Below the pieces are notes generated by a model, which saw nothing but the letters and a program-made list of their open reading frames with translations, was not told where the DNA came from and did no database searches. A DNA stretch of 49,792 nucleotides from assembly GCA_029060065.1 (NCBI GenBank), contig JAIDUT010000044.1:1-49792 (forward strand), given 5' to 3'. The translations under genes were made by a program, and so were the position numbers. Source of the stretch: Clostridia bacterium (lineage in GTDB: Bacteria > Bacillota > Clostridia > Christensenellales > UBA3700). This document shows positions 1-8,137 of the stretch, one piece after another (within the stretch, counting starts at the first letter, position 1; each line of letters starts with the position of its first letter).

Positions 1-302
1 CATTTATAATGCGCCAATATCGTAGATATATCCACTACTTTTCTTGTAATTTCGTCATCTTCGCCAATAAGTTTCTTCTGCACTCTATTGAGTACGCAAG
101 TACCCATTTTCATCTCAAGTTCTTCGTCAAGTACCGCATGAGCTAAAATGTTTAGAAAAGTCATGTCGTACGTCGTGCCTATTCTCATAAGCTGTCCACA
201 GCGTTTTCCGATACTCTTGCACAGTCCGCAATAAAACCCCCTATATCCATAGTAGTCTTTCATAAACATATTGAGTTTGTCTGGAATGACGTATCCGAAC
301 AT
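1..302 (-). CDS. DUF5685 family protein, 3' part outside the window
   Basis: Reading leftward from the ATG at 302 (preceded by GAGGTACT as ribosome site) gives an open frame to the window edge, about 100 residues, starting MFGYVIPDKLNMF and containing YYGYRGFYCGLCKSIGK followed by YDMTFLNILAH. This pattern (MFGYV start, YCGLCK, YDMTFL) matches my memory of the N-terminus of DUF5685 proteins, whose function is unknown. The C-terminal part is missing because the window starts here. The assignment rests on motif memory, not a search. Confidence 0.7.
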   Translation of the reverse strand, partial: MFGYVIPDKLNMFMKDYYGYRGFYCGLCKSIGKRCGQLMRIGTTYDMTFLNILAHAVLDEELEMKMGTCVLNRVQKKLIGEDDEITRKVVDISTILAHYK

Positions 303-303
303 A

Positions 304-751
304 GTACCTCTTATCTTTTTATCGGTTAAGATTTCTCCATTCCGCTACGCTCAAGTCGAAATGACATAAGGTGCGTATGGATGAGATTTCTCGACTTCGC
401 TCAAAATGACACAATGCGCTGTCGCAAGAAGCGAAGCGACGGCATAGCGGGCAAGCGGAATCGCGTCCCCAGCGAGCGTCAATGATAATATATATTATAA
501 TATTATATCAATTTAATATAGGTTCACAATATTATTTTCACCCCTTCAATCACTTACGCGACAGAAACCTCGGCTACACTCAGTTTCGGTCGGACTCCAT
601 TAGTTGAAAATTTAGGATTACGTCTACTGACGTAGACGACACCCCTTTCGACGCTCCGCGTCACTTTCCCCTCAAGAGGGGACAGCAAGTGTACTGTTGA
701 GATTTCTCCATTCCGCTTCGCTTAAGTCGAAATGACGTAAGGTGCGGTCAT
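304..751. repeat. Gene-free region with dispersed intergenic repeats
   Basis: No gene is visible in this 448-bp stretch. It contains two close copies of a 47-bp unit (329-375 and about 700-746) beginning GATTTCTCCATTCCGCT and ending AAATGACRTAAGGTGCG, and a shorter relative at about 383-416 (GATTTCTCGACTTCGCTC). A further partial relative lies at 4430-4456. The segment around 630-690 has another repeat-like block (acgctccgcgtcac, then ccctcaagagggg). The rest is AT-rich. The third copy abuts the trpS stop codon. Confidence 0.6.
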
Positions 752-1744
752 CTACACTATATAGCCGATTGCTTGCTTAAAGCGTTTCAACGTCTTTTCG
801 GCTATTTCGCTTGCTCTTTGCGCGCCGTCTTTTGCGCAAGCCATGAGATAATCTTTAGAATCGATAAGACGCTTATACTCGTCTTGGAAAGGTCTTAGCA
901 TCTCTATTACGCTGTCTGCAACTCGCAATTTGAGGTCGCCGTATCTCAAGCCTTGGCAATCGGCTACCGTTTGCTCTATAGTTTTGCCAGTAGCAACCGC
1001 CAATATACCCAAAAGATTGGATATACCCGCTTTATTTTCCGGATCATAGGTAATAGTAGTATCGCTGTCGGTAACTGCTTTCTTAAACTTCTTAACAATA
1101 ACGTCGGGAGTATCTAGACAGGATATTACGGCATTGGGATTGGGGTCAGACTTACTCATCTTGCTAGTAGGGTCTTGCAAGCTCATTATCTTCGCGCCAA
1201 TCTTGGGAATAAAGCCGTTGGGTACTTTGAAAATATCGCCGTAAATATTATTTACTCTCAACGCTATATCGCGCGTAATTTCTATGTGCTGAAGTTGGTC
1301 ATAGCCCACGGGAACTAAGTCCGTATCATATAGCAAAATGTCTGCCGCCATAAGTACGGGATAGTCCATAAGCCCCATATTGATATTGTCTACGTGCTTT
1401 GCCGACTTATCCTTGAACTGCGTCATTCTATTCATCTCGCCTACGTAGGTATAGCAATTAAGTAGCCATGAAAGCTCGCTGTGCTGAGCAACGTGCGATT
1501 GAAGATACAATATACTCTTCTTAGCGTCAAGACCTACAGCCTGCAAAAGCGCGTAAAAACTCCAACAATTATTGTTGAACTCCGCGGGATTTTGACGTAC
1601 GGTAACAGTATGCAAATCTGCCAAGGCAAAGATGCACTTATTCTCCGTATCATTTTGCATAGCTCTCCAATTATTAACCGCCCCTATGTAATTGCCTAGC
1701 GTCATTATGCCGGACGGCTGTATTGCGCTGTAAATCGTCTTCAT
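752..1744 (-). CDS. trpS: Tryptophan--tRNA ligase
   Basis: Charges tRNA-Trp with tryptophan in the cytoplasm. The 330-residue product has the class I synthetase signatures: SAIQPSG followed by GNYIGA near the N-terminus (HIGH region) and KMSKS near residue 195. Length fits the compact bacterial TrpRS family. I start it at the ATG at 1744 because GGAGAG lies just upstream; the longer in-frame start at 1756 is a TTG that would overlap that ribosome site. It follows thrC with a 23-bp gap on the same strand, so the two may be co-transcribed, though the pathways differ. No T-box leader is visible upstream. Confidence 0.95.
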   Translation of the reverse strand: MKTIYSAIQPSGIMTLGNYIGAVNNWRAMQNDTENKCIFALADLHTVTVRQNPAEFNNNCWSFYALLQAVGLDAKKSILYLQSHVAQHSELSWLLNCYTYVGEMNRMTQFKDKSAKHVDNINMGLMDYPVLMAADILLYDTDLVPVGYDQLQHIEITRDIALRVNNIYGDIFKVPNGFIPKIGAKIMSLQDPTSKMSKSDPNPNAVISCLDTPDVIVKKFKKAVTDSDTTITYDPENKAGISNLLGILAVATGKTIEQTVADCQGLRYGDLKLRVADSVIEMLRPFQDEYKRLIDSKDYLMACAKDGAQRASEIAEKTLKRFKQAIGYIV

Positions 1745-1767
1745 TGTTCTCTCCAACTATCTGTAAT

Positions 1768-3252
1768 CTACTTCTTTATATAATTCAAAATTTCTTTCTC
1801 GATGTCCTGTTTTGCTATAACTTTGGTAAATCTAACGGGCTTTTTGTCAAGGTCGGCAAGTGGCGCGGGAACTTCTTCGCCAGTGTATGCGTTGAGTTTC
1901 TTAGTAGCCTTTTGCGCGTCTTCGATATAGTCTTGCACCAAAGCGTCGTAGACGTCGCACGGGAACTTGTAAGCGTTGGCCGTCGATACGATTACGCTTG
2001 GAGTTTCGTCACCGCTATTCTCAAAGTAGTCGTCGTATACGCTCATTGCTACTGCTGTGTGCGTATCCAAAAGATAATCGTATACTTCGAAACAATTTGC
2101 TATAACTTCTGCGGTATCGTCCTCAGTCGCATAGCCTACTTCAAATATCTTTTTCAAATTTTCCAGTTCTTGCTTGCTTACGCTGTATTTGCCGTCTTTC
2201 TTGAGAGAATCCATACGTTGAGCGATAAGTTTGTCGTCGCGAGAGCAGAACTCAAAAAGTAATCTCTCTAAGTTGGAAGAAATCAAGATATCCATAGACG
2301 GGCTCATTGTCTTGTGGAACTGTCTGTGCGTATCATACTCGCCTGTCGTAAAGAAATCGGTAAGCACGTTGTTGACATTAGAAGCGCAGATAAGTTTGTT
2401 GACGCCTACGCCCATGAGCGACGCATAGTATCCTGCCAATATATTACCGAAGTTTCCGCTAGGTACGCAGAAGTTGACCTTATCGCCGTACTTTATCTGT
2501 CCCGAAGAAATTAGGTCGCAATAACTAGATACGTAGTACGCAATCTGCGGAGCAAGTCTACCCCAGTTTATGGAGTTGGCTGAAGAGAGTTTGTAACCGC
2601 CGTCAAGCAACTGCTTTTGCATTTGCTCGTCATTGAAAATTCTCTTGACTGCCGTCTGAGCGTCGTCGAAGTTACCCTCTATCGCGCATACGAATACGTT
2701 GTCGCCAAGTTGCGTCATCATTTGCAATTTCTGCATATCGGATACGCCGTCTGAAGGATAGAATACTATTATATCCGTACCCTCAACGTCTCTAAAACCT
2801 TCCAATGCTGCTTTGCCGGTATCGCCTGACGTAGCTACCAAAATCAACGTCTTTGCAGTTTCGCCTGTTTTCTTTCTTGCAGACGACAATAGGTGAGGTA
2901 ACATTGTGAGCGCCATGTCCTTGAAAGCGCAAGTAGGTCCGTGCCACAATTCAAGAACGTAAAGCCCGTCGTCGATATTGACTAGCGGACAAGGGTCATC
3001 GCCGTAAAATCTCGAATATGCCTTGGTCGAATAATCGAGAAGTTCTTCATAGGTATAGTCCTCTAGATAAAGCGAAAGTACCTTTGCTACTCTCTCAGGA
3101 TAACTCATAGCGATGAGTTCGTCAAAATTCTCTTTGGTGAGTTTTGGGAACTCCTCGGGAACGAAAAGTCCGCCGTCCTTTGAAAGTCCGTTGACTATTG
3201 CTTCTGCCGAACTTACTTTGATTGATTTGTTTCTGGTACTGATGTATTTCAT
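1768..3252 (-). CDS. thrC: Threonine synthase
   Basis: PLP enzyme converting O-phosphohomoserine to threonine. The 494-residue protein has the PLP-lysine motif FKDMAL near residue 110 and the phosphate-binding ATSGDTGKAAL segment, and starts MKYISTRNKSI, typical of the long (fungal/E. coli-like, about 430-500 residue) class. Start is supported by GGAG eight bases upstream. No other threonine pathway gene is in the window, so its neighbours say little about regulation. Confidence 0.95.
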   Translation of the reverse strand: MKYISTRNKSIKVSSAEAIVNGLSKDGGLFVPEEFPKLTKENFDELIAMSYPERVAKVLSLYLEDYTYEELLDYSTKAYSRFYGDDPCPLVNIDDGLYVLELWHGPTCAFKDMALTMLPHLLSSARKKTGETAKTLILVATSGDTGKAALEGFRDVEGTDIIVFYPSDGVSDMQKLQMMTQLGDNVFVCAIEGNFDDAQTAVKRIFNDEQMQKQLLDGGYKLSSANSINWGRLAPQIAYYVSSYCDLISSGQIKYGDKVNFCVPSGNFGNILAGYYASLMGVGVNKLICASNVNNVLTDFFTTGEYDTHRQFHKTMSPSMDILISSNLERLLFEFCSRDDKLIAQRMDSLKKDGKYSVSKQELENLKKIFEVGYATEDDTAEVIANCFEVYDYLLDTHTAVAMSVYDDYFENSGDETPSVIVSTANAYKFPCDVYDALVQDYIEDAQKATKKLNAYTGEEVPAPLADLDKKPVRFTKVIAKQDIEKEILNYIKK

Positions 3253-3327
3253 ATTTACACTCCGTAAAGGTATTTCTGTATTTAATCGATAAAATTCTGC
3301 GACTGCTCTTAAAATGACTTAAGATTG

Positions 3328-4398
3328 TTAGTCGTCTAACTTCGATAGCAAAGCGTTCTGATTTGCAAGTTGCAACGCTTCAATCATCTCGAATATATCT
3401 CCGTCCATAAAACTGTCAAGACTGTATATCGTCATGCCAATTCTGTGGTCGGTAACTCTATTTTGAGGGAAGTTGTACGTCCTAATCTTTTCCGACCTAT
3501 CTCCGCTTCCTACTTGCGTCTTGCGGTTGGCGGCGTATTCGCTCTCGGCTTTGCTACTGTAATAGTCGTAAAGTCTTGATTTAAGTACGCTCATCGCCTG
3601 TTCTCTGTTCTTGATTTGCGAACGCTCGTCTTGCGATGCGACTACGATGCCAGTCGGCAAGTGAGTTATACGCACGGCGCTTTCCGTCTTGTTGACGTGC
3701 TGTCCGCCTGCTCCGCTGGAACGATATGTGTCTATCTTGAGGTCTTTTTCAAGAATCTCTATCTGGATATCGGGAGCTTCGGGAAGTATGGCGACCGTCG
3801 CCGTCGACGTGTGTACTCTGCCTTGCGATTCGGTTTCCGGCACGCGCTGTACTCTGTGTACTCCGCTCTCGTATTTGAGCTTAGCGTACGCGCCGGTACC
3901 GCTTATCATAAAAGTGACTTCTTTTGCTCCGCCAAGTTCGGTATAGTTCATATCGATTTCCTTGACTTTCCATCTCATTCTCTCGGCGTAGCGCATATAC
4001 ATTCTTACAAGTTCCGCGCCGAAAAGACCGCCCTCTTCTCCGCCTGCTCCGGCTCTAACTTCGACAATAACATTGTTGTCATCATTGGGGTCTACCGGCA
4101 AAAGCGCAATCTTGAGGTCCTGAATTACTTGCTCCTCGTCTTTCTTTGCTTGGTTGAGTTCTTCCTTTGCAAGCGCAGTCATATCTGCGTCACTGCCGTC
4201 GTCAATAATCTCCTTACACTCGTCGATACTGTCTTGAAGCGCAAGATATTTCTTATAAAGTTCTATCGCAGGAGTCATTTGAGAATGTTCCTTAACGAGT
4301 TTTTGCCATCTCTCTTGGTCGGCAATGACCTCGGGGTCGGCAATCAACTCCGTCAATTCCTCAAACTTTTTTAACATTAACTCTAACTTTTCAAACAT
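3328..4398 (-). CDS. prfA: Peptide chain release factor 1
   Basis: Recognises UAA and UAG at the ribosome and triggers peptide release. The 356-residue protein has the GGQ tripeptide in [16 protein letters not shown] near residue 230, the anticodon-like PET in [11 protein letters not shown], and the usual RF1 length. Start at 4398 is backed by AAGGAT. It lies just downstream of the fusion gene that carries its own modifying enzyme (PrmC methylates the GGQ glutamine), with about 60 bp between them holding one copy of the dispersed repeat. Confidence 0.96.
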   Translation of the reverse strand: MFEKLELMLKKFEELTELIADPEVIADQERWQKLVKEHSQMTPAIELYKKYLALQDSIDECKEIIDDGSDADMTALAKEELNQAKKDEEQVIQDLKIALLPVDPNDDNNVIVEVRAGAGGEEGGLFGAELVRMYMRYAERMRWKVKEIDMNYTELGGAKEVTFMISGTGAYAKLKYESGVHRVQRVPETESQGRVHTSTATVAILPEAPDIQIEILEKDLKIDTYRSSGAGGQHVNKTESAVRITHLPTGIVVASQDERSQIKNREQAMSVLKSRLYDYYSSKAESEYAANRKTQVGSGDRSEKIRTYNFPQNRVTDHRIGMTIYSLDSFMDGDIFEMIEALQLANQNALLSKLDD

Positions 4399-4429
4399 AT
4401 TCTATCCTTATTTCTTTCTTTTATTGATA

Positions 4430-4456
4430 AAGATTTCTCGACTTCGCTCGATATGA
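4430..4456. repeat. Single copy of the dispersed GATTTCTCGACTTCGCTC repeat
   Basis: The prfA to prmC intergenic gap contains AGATTTCTCGACTTCGCTCG followed by ATATGACAT, the same core as the units at 329, 383 and 700. Degenerate relatives occur near 40622 (ATTTCGACTTCGCTTAA) and 42721 (GATTTTTTGACCTTGCTCG). Confidence 0.5.
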
Positions 4457-4458
4457 CA

Positions 4459-6279
4459 TCAGTCGATACATTGGGCGACGATAATTCTATCTATCCCTTG
4501 CAAGTCCTTAACTACTTTGCATTCATAGTCCTTAAGCATTTCTACGACGGCATTTGCTTGGTCTATACCCACTTCCAAGAGAAGATAGCCACCGTCATTA
4601 AGATACTCTTTGGCTCTGTCGGCAAATACTCTATAGAAATCAAGTCCGTCTGCTCCGCCGTCCAACGCGATATGCGGGTCGTAATCTCTTACTTCCTTAT
4701 CCAACTTGGGTATATCTCCGCTGGGTATATACGGCGGATTGGATACGATAATATCAAACTTGCCGTCAATACTATCAAACTTATCGCTGAGAATAAATGA
4801 TATTTTATCCGCTAAGCCGTTGGCGTCTGCATTGTCTTTAGCTACGTCCAAAGCCGATTGGCTAATATCGCTTGCAACTACTTCACAACCTGCTTCACCG
4901 GCAATGGCAACTGCTATACAACCGCTTCCGCAACACATATCCAATACTCTGCTACCGCCTGTCGCAAGCTCTATCGCCTTTTGAGCAAGATACTCCGTCT
5001 CCGGTCTCGGACAAAGCACGTCGGGAGTGACGGATATGCTGTAGCCGTAAAAATCTACGTTGCCGAAAACTCTCCAAAGCGGTTCGCCCTTTTGTCTTTT
5101 CTTGGCAAATTCAACTGCCTTTTCATACTCCATTTGTCTTACGTGAGTAAGATTTGTAAGTTCGCTCCGCTTGACAGCGCAAGCCTCGCAGAATATCCAA
5201 TCTATATCGCTCTCGTCCACGCCCTTTAGCATAGTCCTTATTTCGTTTCTTACTTTTTCGTACGGCTTTTTGGTATCAAACCTCTTTTCCGGTATCGTTG
5301 GGTCCGCATCCATTGCCATAACTGTCTTGAACGCCGTAATAGCGCATTCTACCATTGAATCGTCAGGCTGTTTGGTCGTCAATTTCTGTAGCATAAGTCC
5401 CGGGAACTTGAATATACGAACCAACCAGTTGTCGTACTTAGCCATAGTCTTAAGCATCTCGTAACTTATTCCCATAACGATAGGAAGTAGAATTATTCTC
5501 GACGCAAAAAGTATTACGTTCTTCCATATGCCAAGGCTCTCCATATACGGCTCGAATATGCCGACAATAGAGAAAATAACCACGCTGACAAGCATAACGA
5601 TAAACATAAACGTAGTTCCGCATCTGTCGTGTACGGTCGTCATCTTCTGCGCATTTTCTACGGTGAGTTCCAAGCCGTGCTCGTAACAACTTATCGTCTT
5701 ATGCTCCGCGCCGTGATACATATAAGTGCGTTTAATAGGTTTCATAAGCGTGGTAAACGCAATATATATAACGAATATTATTATTCGTAACAAGCCCTCA
5801 AATAGCGCGTAAAGCACCGTGACGTACCAAAGCGTATTTGCCTCTTCGGATATATACTTGGCTACAAGCGCCTTTACTCCCGTGAGTATGCCGAGCGGTA
5901 GGAAGAAAAACAGTCCTATTGCCAATATTATACCCAGTACTACGGAAAATGCCATCATAACATCGTATATATTGACTTTGAGTTTTTTCGCCATCCACTT
6001 TTCAAGTTTGCTAGGCTGGGTATCGTCGTCAAAGACTGCGCCCGAGCGCATAAGCGTCTTCATTCCGCTTACCATAGAGTCGAAAAAGTTGAACACTCCT
6101 CTAATAAATGGAACGCGATAGATTTTAGGACGTTCGCTTACGGATTTGATATATCTACTCTCGACGACGATATTGCCCTTTTCGTCGCGCACCGCAGTAG
6201 CCATAGATCTCTCACCGCGCATCATTACGCCTTCCAATACGGCTTGACCGCCTATTTTAGATGTATACTTTCTTGCCAT
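4459..6279 (-). CDS. prmC: DUF1385 (YqhQ-like) membrane protein fused to PrmC methyltransferase
   Basis: One 606-residue frame joins two families. Residues 1 to about 315 are DUF1385: GGQAVLEGVMMRG at the N-terminus, several membrane segments between about 105 and 275, and YHGAEHKTISCYEHG. Residues about 335 to 606 are PrmC, the N5-glutamine methyltransferase of release factors: RPETEYL, the SAM-binding VLDMCCGSGCIAVA and the catalytic NPPY at about 514-517. In many Clostridia the two are adjacent separate genes; I see no stop or frameshift at the junction. The gene is upstream of prfA, its substrate. No Shine-Dalgarno is visible; a promoter ends about 9 bp before the ATG. Confidence 0.92.
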   Translation of the reverse strand: MARKYTSKIGGQAVLEGVMMRGERSMATAVRDEKGNIVVESRYIKSVSERPKIYRVPFIRGVFNFFDSMVSGMKTLMRSGAVFDDDTQPSKLEKWMAKKLKVNIYDVMMAFSVVLGIILAIGLFFFLPLGILTGVKALVAKYISEEANTLWYVTVLYALFEGLLRIIIFVIYIAFTTLMKPIKRTYMYHGAEHKTISCYEHGLELTVENAQKMTTVHDRCGTTFMFIVMLVSVVIFSIVGIFEPYMESLGIWKNVILFASRIILLPIVMGISYEMLKTMAKYDNWLVRIFKFPGLMLQKLTTKQPDDSMVECAITAFKTVMAMDADPTIPEKRFDTKKPYEKVRNEIRTMLKGVDESDIDWIFCEACAVKRSELTNLTHVRQMEYEKAVEFAKKRQKGEPLWRVFGNVDFYGYSISVTPDVLCPRPETEYLAQKAIELATGGSRVLDMCCGSGCIAVAIAGEAGCEVVASDISQSALDVAKDNADANGLADKISFILSDKFDSIDGKFDIIVSNPPYIPSGDIPKLDKEVRDYDPHIALDGGADGLDFYRVFADRAKEYLNDGGYLLLEVGIDQANAVVEMLKDYECKVVKDLQGIDRIIVAQCID

Positions 6280-6288
6280 ATTATAATA

Positions 6289-6317
6289 ATTATACGCTTA
6301 AAATAAACTATTGTCTA
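6289..6317 (-). promoter_or_regulatory. Promoter of the DUF1385-prmC gene
   Basis: On the minus strand TAGACA (6312-6317) and TATAAT (6289-6294) are separated by exactly 17 bp. Only 9 bp separate the -10 box from the ATG at 6279, so the transcript should have almost no leader, which agrees with the lack of a ribosome site. Confidence 0.6.
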
Positions 6318-6337
6318 TCATTTACTTAAATTAAAAT

Positions 6338-6354
6338 ATATAATTTAATAATAT
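6338..6354. other. Candidate left attachment site of the inserted element (attL)
   Basis: ATATAATTTAATAATAT here is repeated exactly at 23591-23607, at the other edge of the foreign gene block. On the inner side it continues as GTAAAGT. When the two inner flanks are joined as in a circle they form a near-perfect inverted repeat (see the right site), as expected of a tyrosine-recombinase core. The sequence is AT-rich, so chance must be considered. Confidence 0.5.
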
Positions 6355-6366
6355 GTAAAGTTTTAC

Positions 6367-6409
6367 AATGGTATAGAACAGGAAAGAAAGTGTTTTATAC
6401 CATTTTTTC
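6367..6409 (+). terminator. Hairpin with T-run at the left end of the element
   Basis: AATGGTATAGAACA (6367-6380) pairs with TGTTTTATACCATT (6391-6404) over 14 positions including one G-T pair, with a 10-nt loop, followed by a T-rich run. In the integrated state it precedes the first element gene; in a circular form it would stop transcripts coming from the transposase end. It could also act as an attenuator for the 6464 operon, for which I see no promoter downstream of it. Confidence 0.6.
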
Positions 6410-6463
6410 TACTGTTCAAATAAAAATAACGGTGGCGACATTACGCAAAGGAAGGTAACGAAA

Positions 6464-6751
6464 ATGGAAAAAATCACTATCAAAGGCAAAATCGAATTTT
6501 GCGAGGTTGAGAACAAAGGGTATAACCGAGAGTTTGAGGCTATACTCGAAGACAGTAACGCATTTGCTTATGGCAATCAAACGCAGGTACTTATTTTGTT
6601 TGGAAGAATGGCAAATGGCGAGGTGGGCGGTCTTGTGCTACTTGATACACGTTATGACCGAACAATTAAACGTAATGAAAATGATTTCAAAATGTGGATT
6701 CAAAAGTATTTTGAGGAACATTACGCTGAACACGTTTTGACACTCTATTGA
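6464..6751 (+). CDS. Small element protein, unknown function
   Basis: 95 residues, MEKITIKGKIEFCEVENKG, no signal peptide or membrane segment; the sequence alternates short strands (VLILFGRMANGEVGGLVLLDTRYDRTI) and ends in an acidic helix. I do not recognise it. AAGGAAGG precedes the ATG. It is the first gene of the rightward series, followed by a very basic small protein and an SprT-like protease. In filamentous phages small cytoplasmic proteins in such positions often concern replication, but that is only context. Confidence 0.6.
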   Translation: MEKITIKGKIEFCEVENKGYNREFEAILEDSNAFAYGNQTQVLILFGRMANGEVGGLVLLDTRYDRTIKRNENDFKMWIQKYFEEHYAEHVLTLY

Positions 6752-6807
6752 GTGAACGGCTGAACTATCGGCTTGACGGGTAAATTTAATTAGACAAGGT
6801 GGTTAAA

Positions 6808-6933
6808 ATGAGTAGAGTTGATAAAAGTCGTAATCGAAGAATACGTCGTGCTCAACGTAATGATTTGAAAATGAATATGCGTTATAGATATTGGCATCGT
6901 CGTATTGGTGGAAGATACGGCAAAAATAAGTGA
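6808..6933 (+). CDS. 41-residue strongly basic protein
   Basis: ATG at 6808 is preceded by AAGGTGG and opens a 41-codon frame ending at the TGA at 6931. The product starts MSRVDKSRNRRIRRAQRN and contains RYRYWHRRIGGRYGKNK; roughly 40 percent of residues are Arg or Lys, with one Trp and several Tyr. Such composition fits nucleic-acid binding, for example a small DNA-binding or virion-core protein, but nothing identifies it further. Arg is encoded mostly by CGT. Confidence 0.6.
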   Translation: MSRVDKSRNRRIRRAQRNDLKMNMRYRYWHRRIGGRYGKNK

Positions 6934-6959
6934 TTTTATGTATTGACGAGGTGCTTAAA

Positions 6960-7580
6960 ATGGAAAACGGAACGAAAAAGTACATTGAAACGGTCAAATA
7001 CCTTGAAAAGTTGTACGACTATTGCAACGAAAAATTGTTTAACGGCGAACTTTCAAAACCTGTAATTACGGTGCAATGTGACGAGCGCAATAAAACAAAT
7101 GGTTGGTGGTCGGTTAAAAAGGTTTGGAAAGAAAGCGACGAAGACAAGGGCGAACACGAACTGAATATTACGGCGCAATCACTCAACCGCCCAATTAAAC
7201 AAATTGCCGAAACTATGATACACGAAATGTGCCACCAATACGCAAGCGTACACAATATGCAAGATACTTCCCGAGCAGGCAATTATCATAATAAGTTATT
7301 TAAGAAAATTGCCGAAAGTCACGGTTTGACTGTTGAATGTATGCAAACAATAGGTTGGTCGCATACGGAATTGACAAGTAAGACTGCGGAACTTATAACG
7401 GAATTTGTCAAGGACTTCCCTTGCAACGTTATTTACCGCTTACCTGTAATGAAAGGTCAAAGCGTTAAGAGTTCTAGCACTCGCAAGTATATTTGTCCGT
7501 GTTGTGGGCTTTCAGTAAGGGCAACAAAGGCGGTAAATATAATGTGCGTGGACTGTAATGAGTATTTGCAAGAGGAATGA
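6960..7580 (+). CDS. SprT-like zinc metalloprotease
   Basis: 206 residues. HEMCHQYASVH near residue 87 is the HExxH zinc motif of the SprT/Spartan family, followed by a downstream GNYHNKLFKK segment typical of SprT domains; the C-terminus has a zinc ribbon, CPCCG then CVDC. Family members cleave proteins cross-linked to DNA or act in phage DNA metabolism. I start at the ATG at 6960, which has GAGGTGC upstream; the longer frame from 6930 has no ribosome site. It overlaps by a few bases with the next frame. In a rolling-circle element such a protease could remove tyrosine-linked Rep from DNA ends, an inference. Confidence 0.8.
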   Translation: MENGTKKYIETVKYLEKLYDYCNEKLFNGELSKPVITVQCDERNKTNGWWSVKKVWKESDEDKGEHELNITAQSLNRPIKQIAETMIHEMCHQYASVHNMQDTSRAGNYHNKLFKKIAESHGLTVECMQTIGWSHTELTSKTAELITEFVKDFPCNVIYRLPVMKGQSVKSSSTRKYICPCCGLSVRATKAVNIMCVDCNEYLQEE

Positions 7581-7582
7581 GT

Positions 7583-7945
7583 ATGGAAAAAAAGCCTCGT
7601 AGACTTTCTTGTCCATATATAGAAAATGGGTGCGTTGGTATATGTAAGTTTAGCGTTATTGACGTGGTTTGTCCGTATTATGTCCCCGAATGTCCTTATG
7701 AAAAGTTAGAAGTAAATGATATAGTGGCAACCTATTTATTAAAAGTTAAACAATATGACATAACTTTGAACGATTATAGGTTGAAAGTTTATAAAGTAAA
7801 AACTAATGATATTTATCACGTAATTGGAAAAATATATTGCAACGCATTTGAAAGAATTGAGAGTATGAGTTATGGTCTTTGGACGAAACAGCGTGAGGAA
7901 TTTTGGGAAAAAGAGGGTTACAGTGTTGTTGATTATAAGGAATAA
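7583..7945 (+). CDS. Cysteine-rich N-terminal small protein, unknown
   Basis: 120 residues beginning MEKKPRRLSCPYIENGCVG. Six cysteines in the first 38 residues (CPY..C..C...CPYY..CPY) suggest a metal-binding or disulphide knot; the remainder is a mixed alpha/beta domain with no membrane segment. An earlier ATG at 7577 overlaps the previous stop, but AGAGGA is correctly spaced only for the ATG at 7583. I do not recognise a family. Confidence 0.6.
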   Translation: MEKKPRRLSCPYIENGCVGICKFSVIDVVCPYYVPECPYEKLEVNDIVATYLLKVKQYDITLNDYRLKVYKVKTNDIYHVIGKIYCNAFERIESMSYGLWTKQREEFWEKEGYSVVDYKE

Positions 7946-7975
7946 TTACAAGAGGAATAAGTTAAGGTAAAATAT

Positions 7976-8087
7976 GGGAACGTGCGTAGTGGTAAGCGCG
8001 CACATATAAACGGGTATTCCCCCTCTTCCATAGAAATTACCCGTTAAAGTATGTGAGGGGCAAGTTCAATTCTTGTCGTTCCCACCA
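7976..8087 (+). tRNA. tRNA-like RNA with a 38-nt insertion in the anticodon loop
   Basis: The acceptor stem GGGAACG (7976-7982) pairs fully with CGTTCCC (8077-8083), followed by discriminator A and encoded CCA (8085-8087). T-arm: GCAAG, loop TTCAATT, CTTGT (8060-8076). D-arm: GCGT, loop AGTGGTAA, GCGC (7984-7999), with the invariant GG. Anticodon stem CACAT (8001-8005) pairs with ATGTG (8051-8055). The loop, however, is 45 nt: a hairpin AACGGGTA/TACCCGTT with a 21-nt pyrimidine-rich apex sits inside it, flanked by AAA repeats. Removing 8011-8048 leaves a 7-nt loop ATAAAGT with U33. One base (position 9) is missing. It may be a non-decoding tRNA mimic. Confidence 0.7.
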
Positions 8088-8137
8088 CTAAAAAAAATAC
8101 GCGTGCCGTATGCGACAAGCGGTAAAGGAAAATTATT

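Noticed and set aside
1723..2262. 179-residue plus-strand frame opposite trpS/thrC
   Set aside because: Shadow of thrC; Cys and Phe rich with no family likeness and no ribosome site.
3616..4374. 252-residue open frame on the plus strand opposite prfA
   Set aside because: Antisense to a certain gene, no ribosome site and no recognisable family; arises from codon bias of prfA.
6338..6361. Classical dif/XerCD site at the left junction
   Set aside because: Only the right half resembles the Xer consensus; the left half does not, and the element has its own recombinase.
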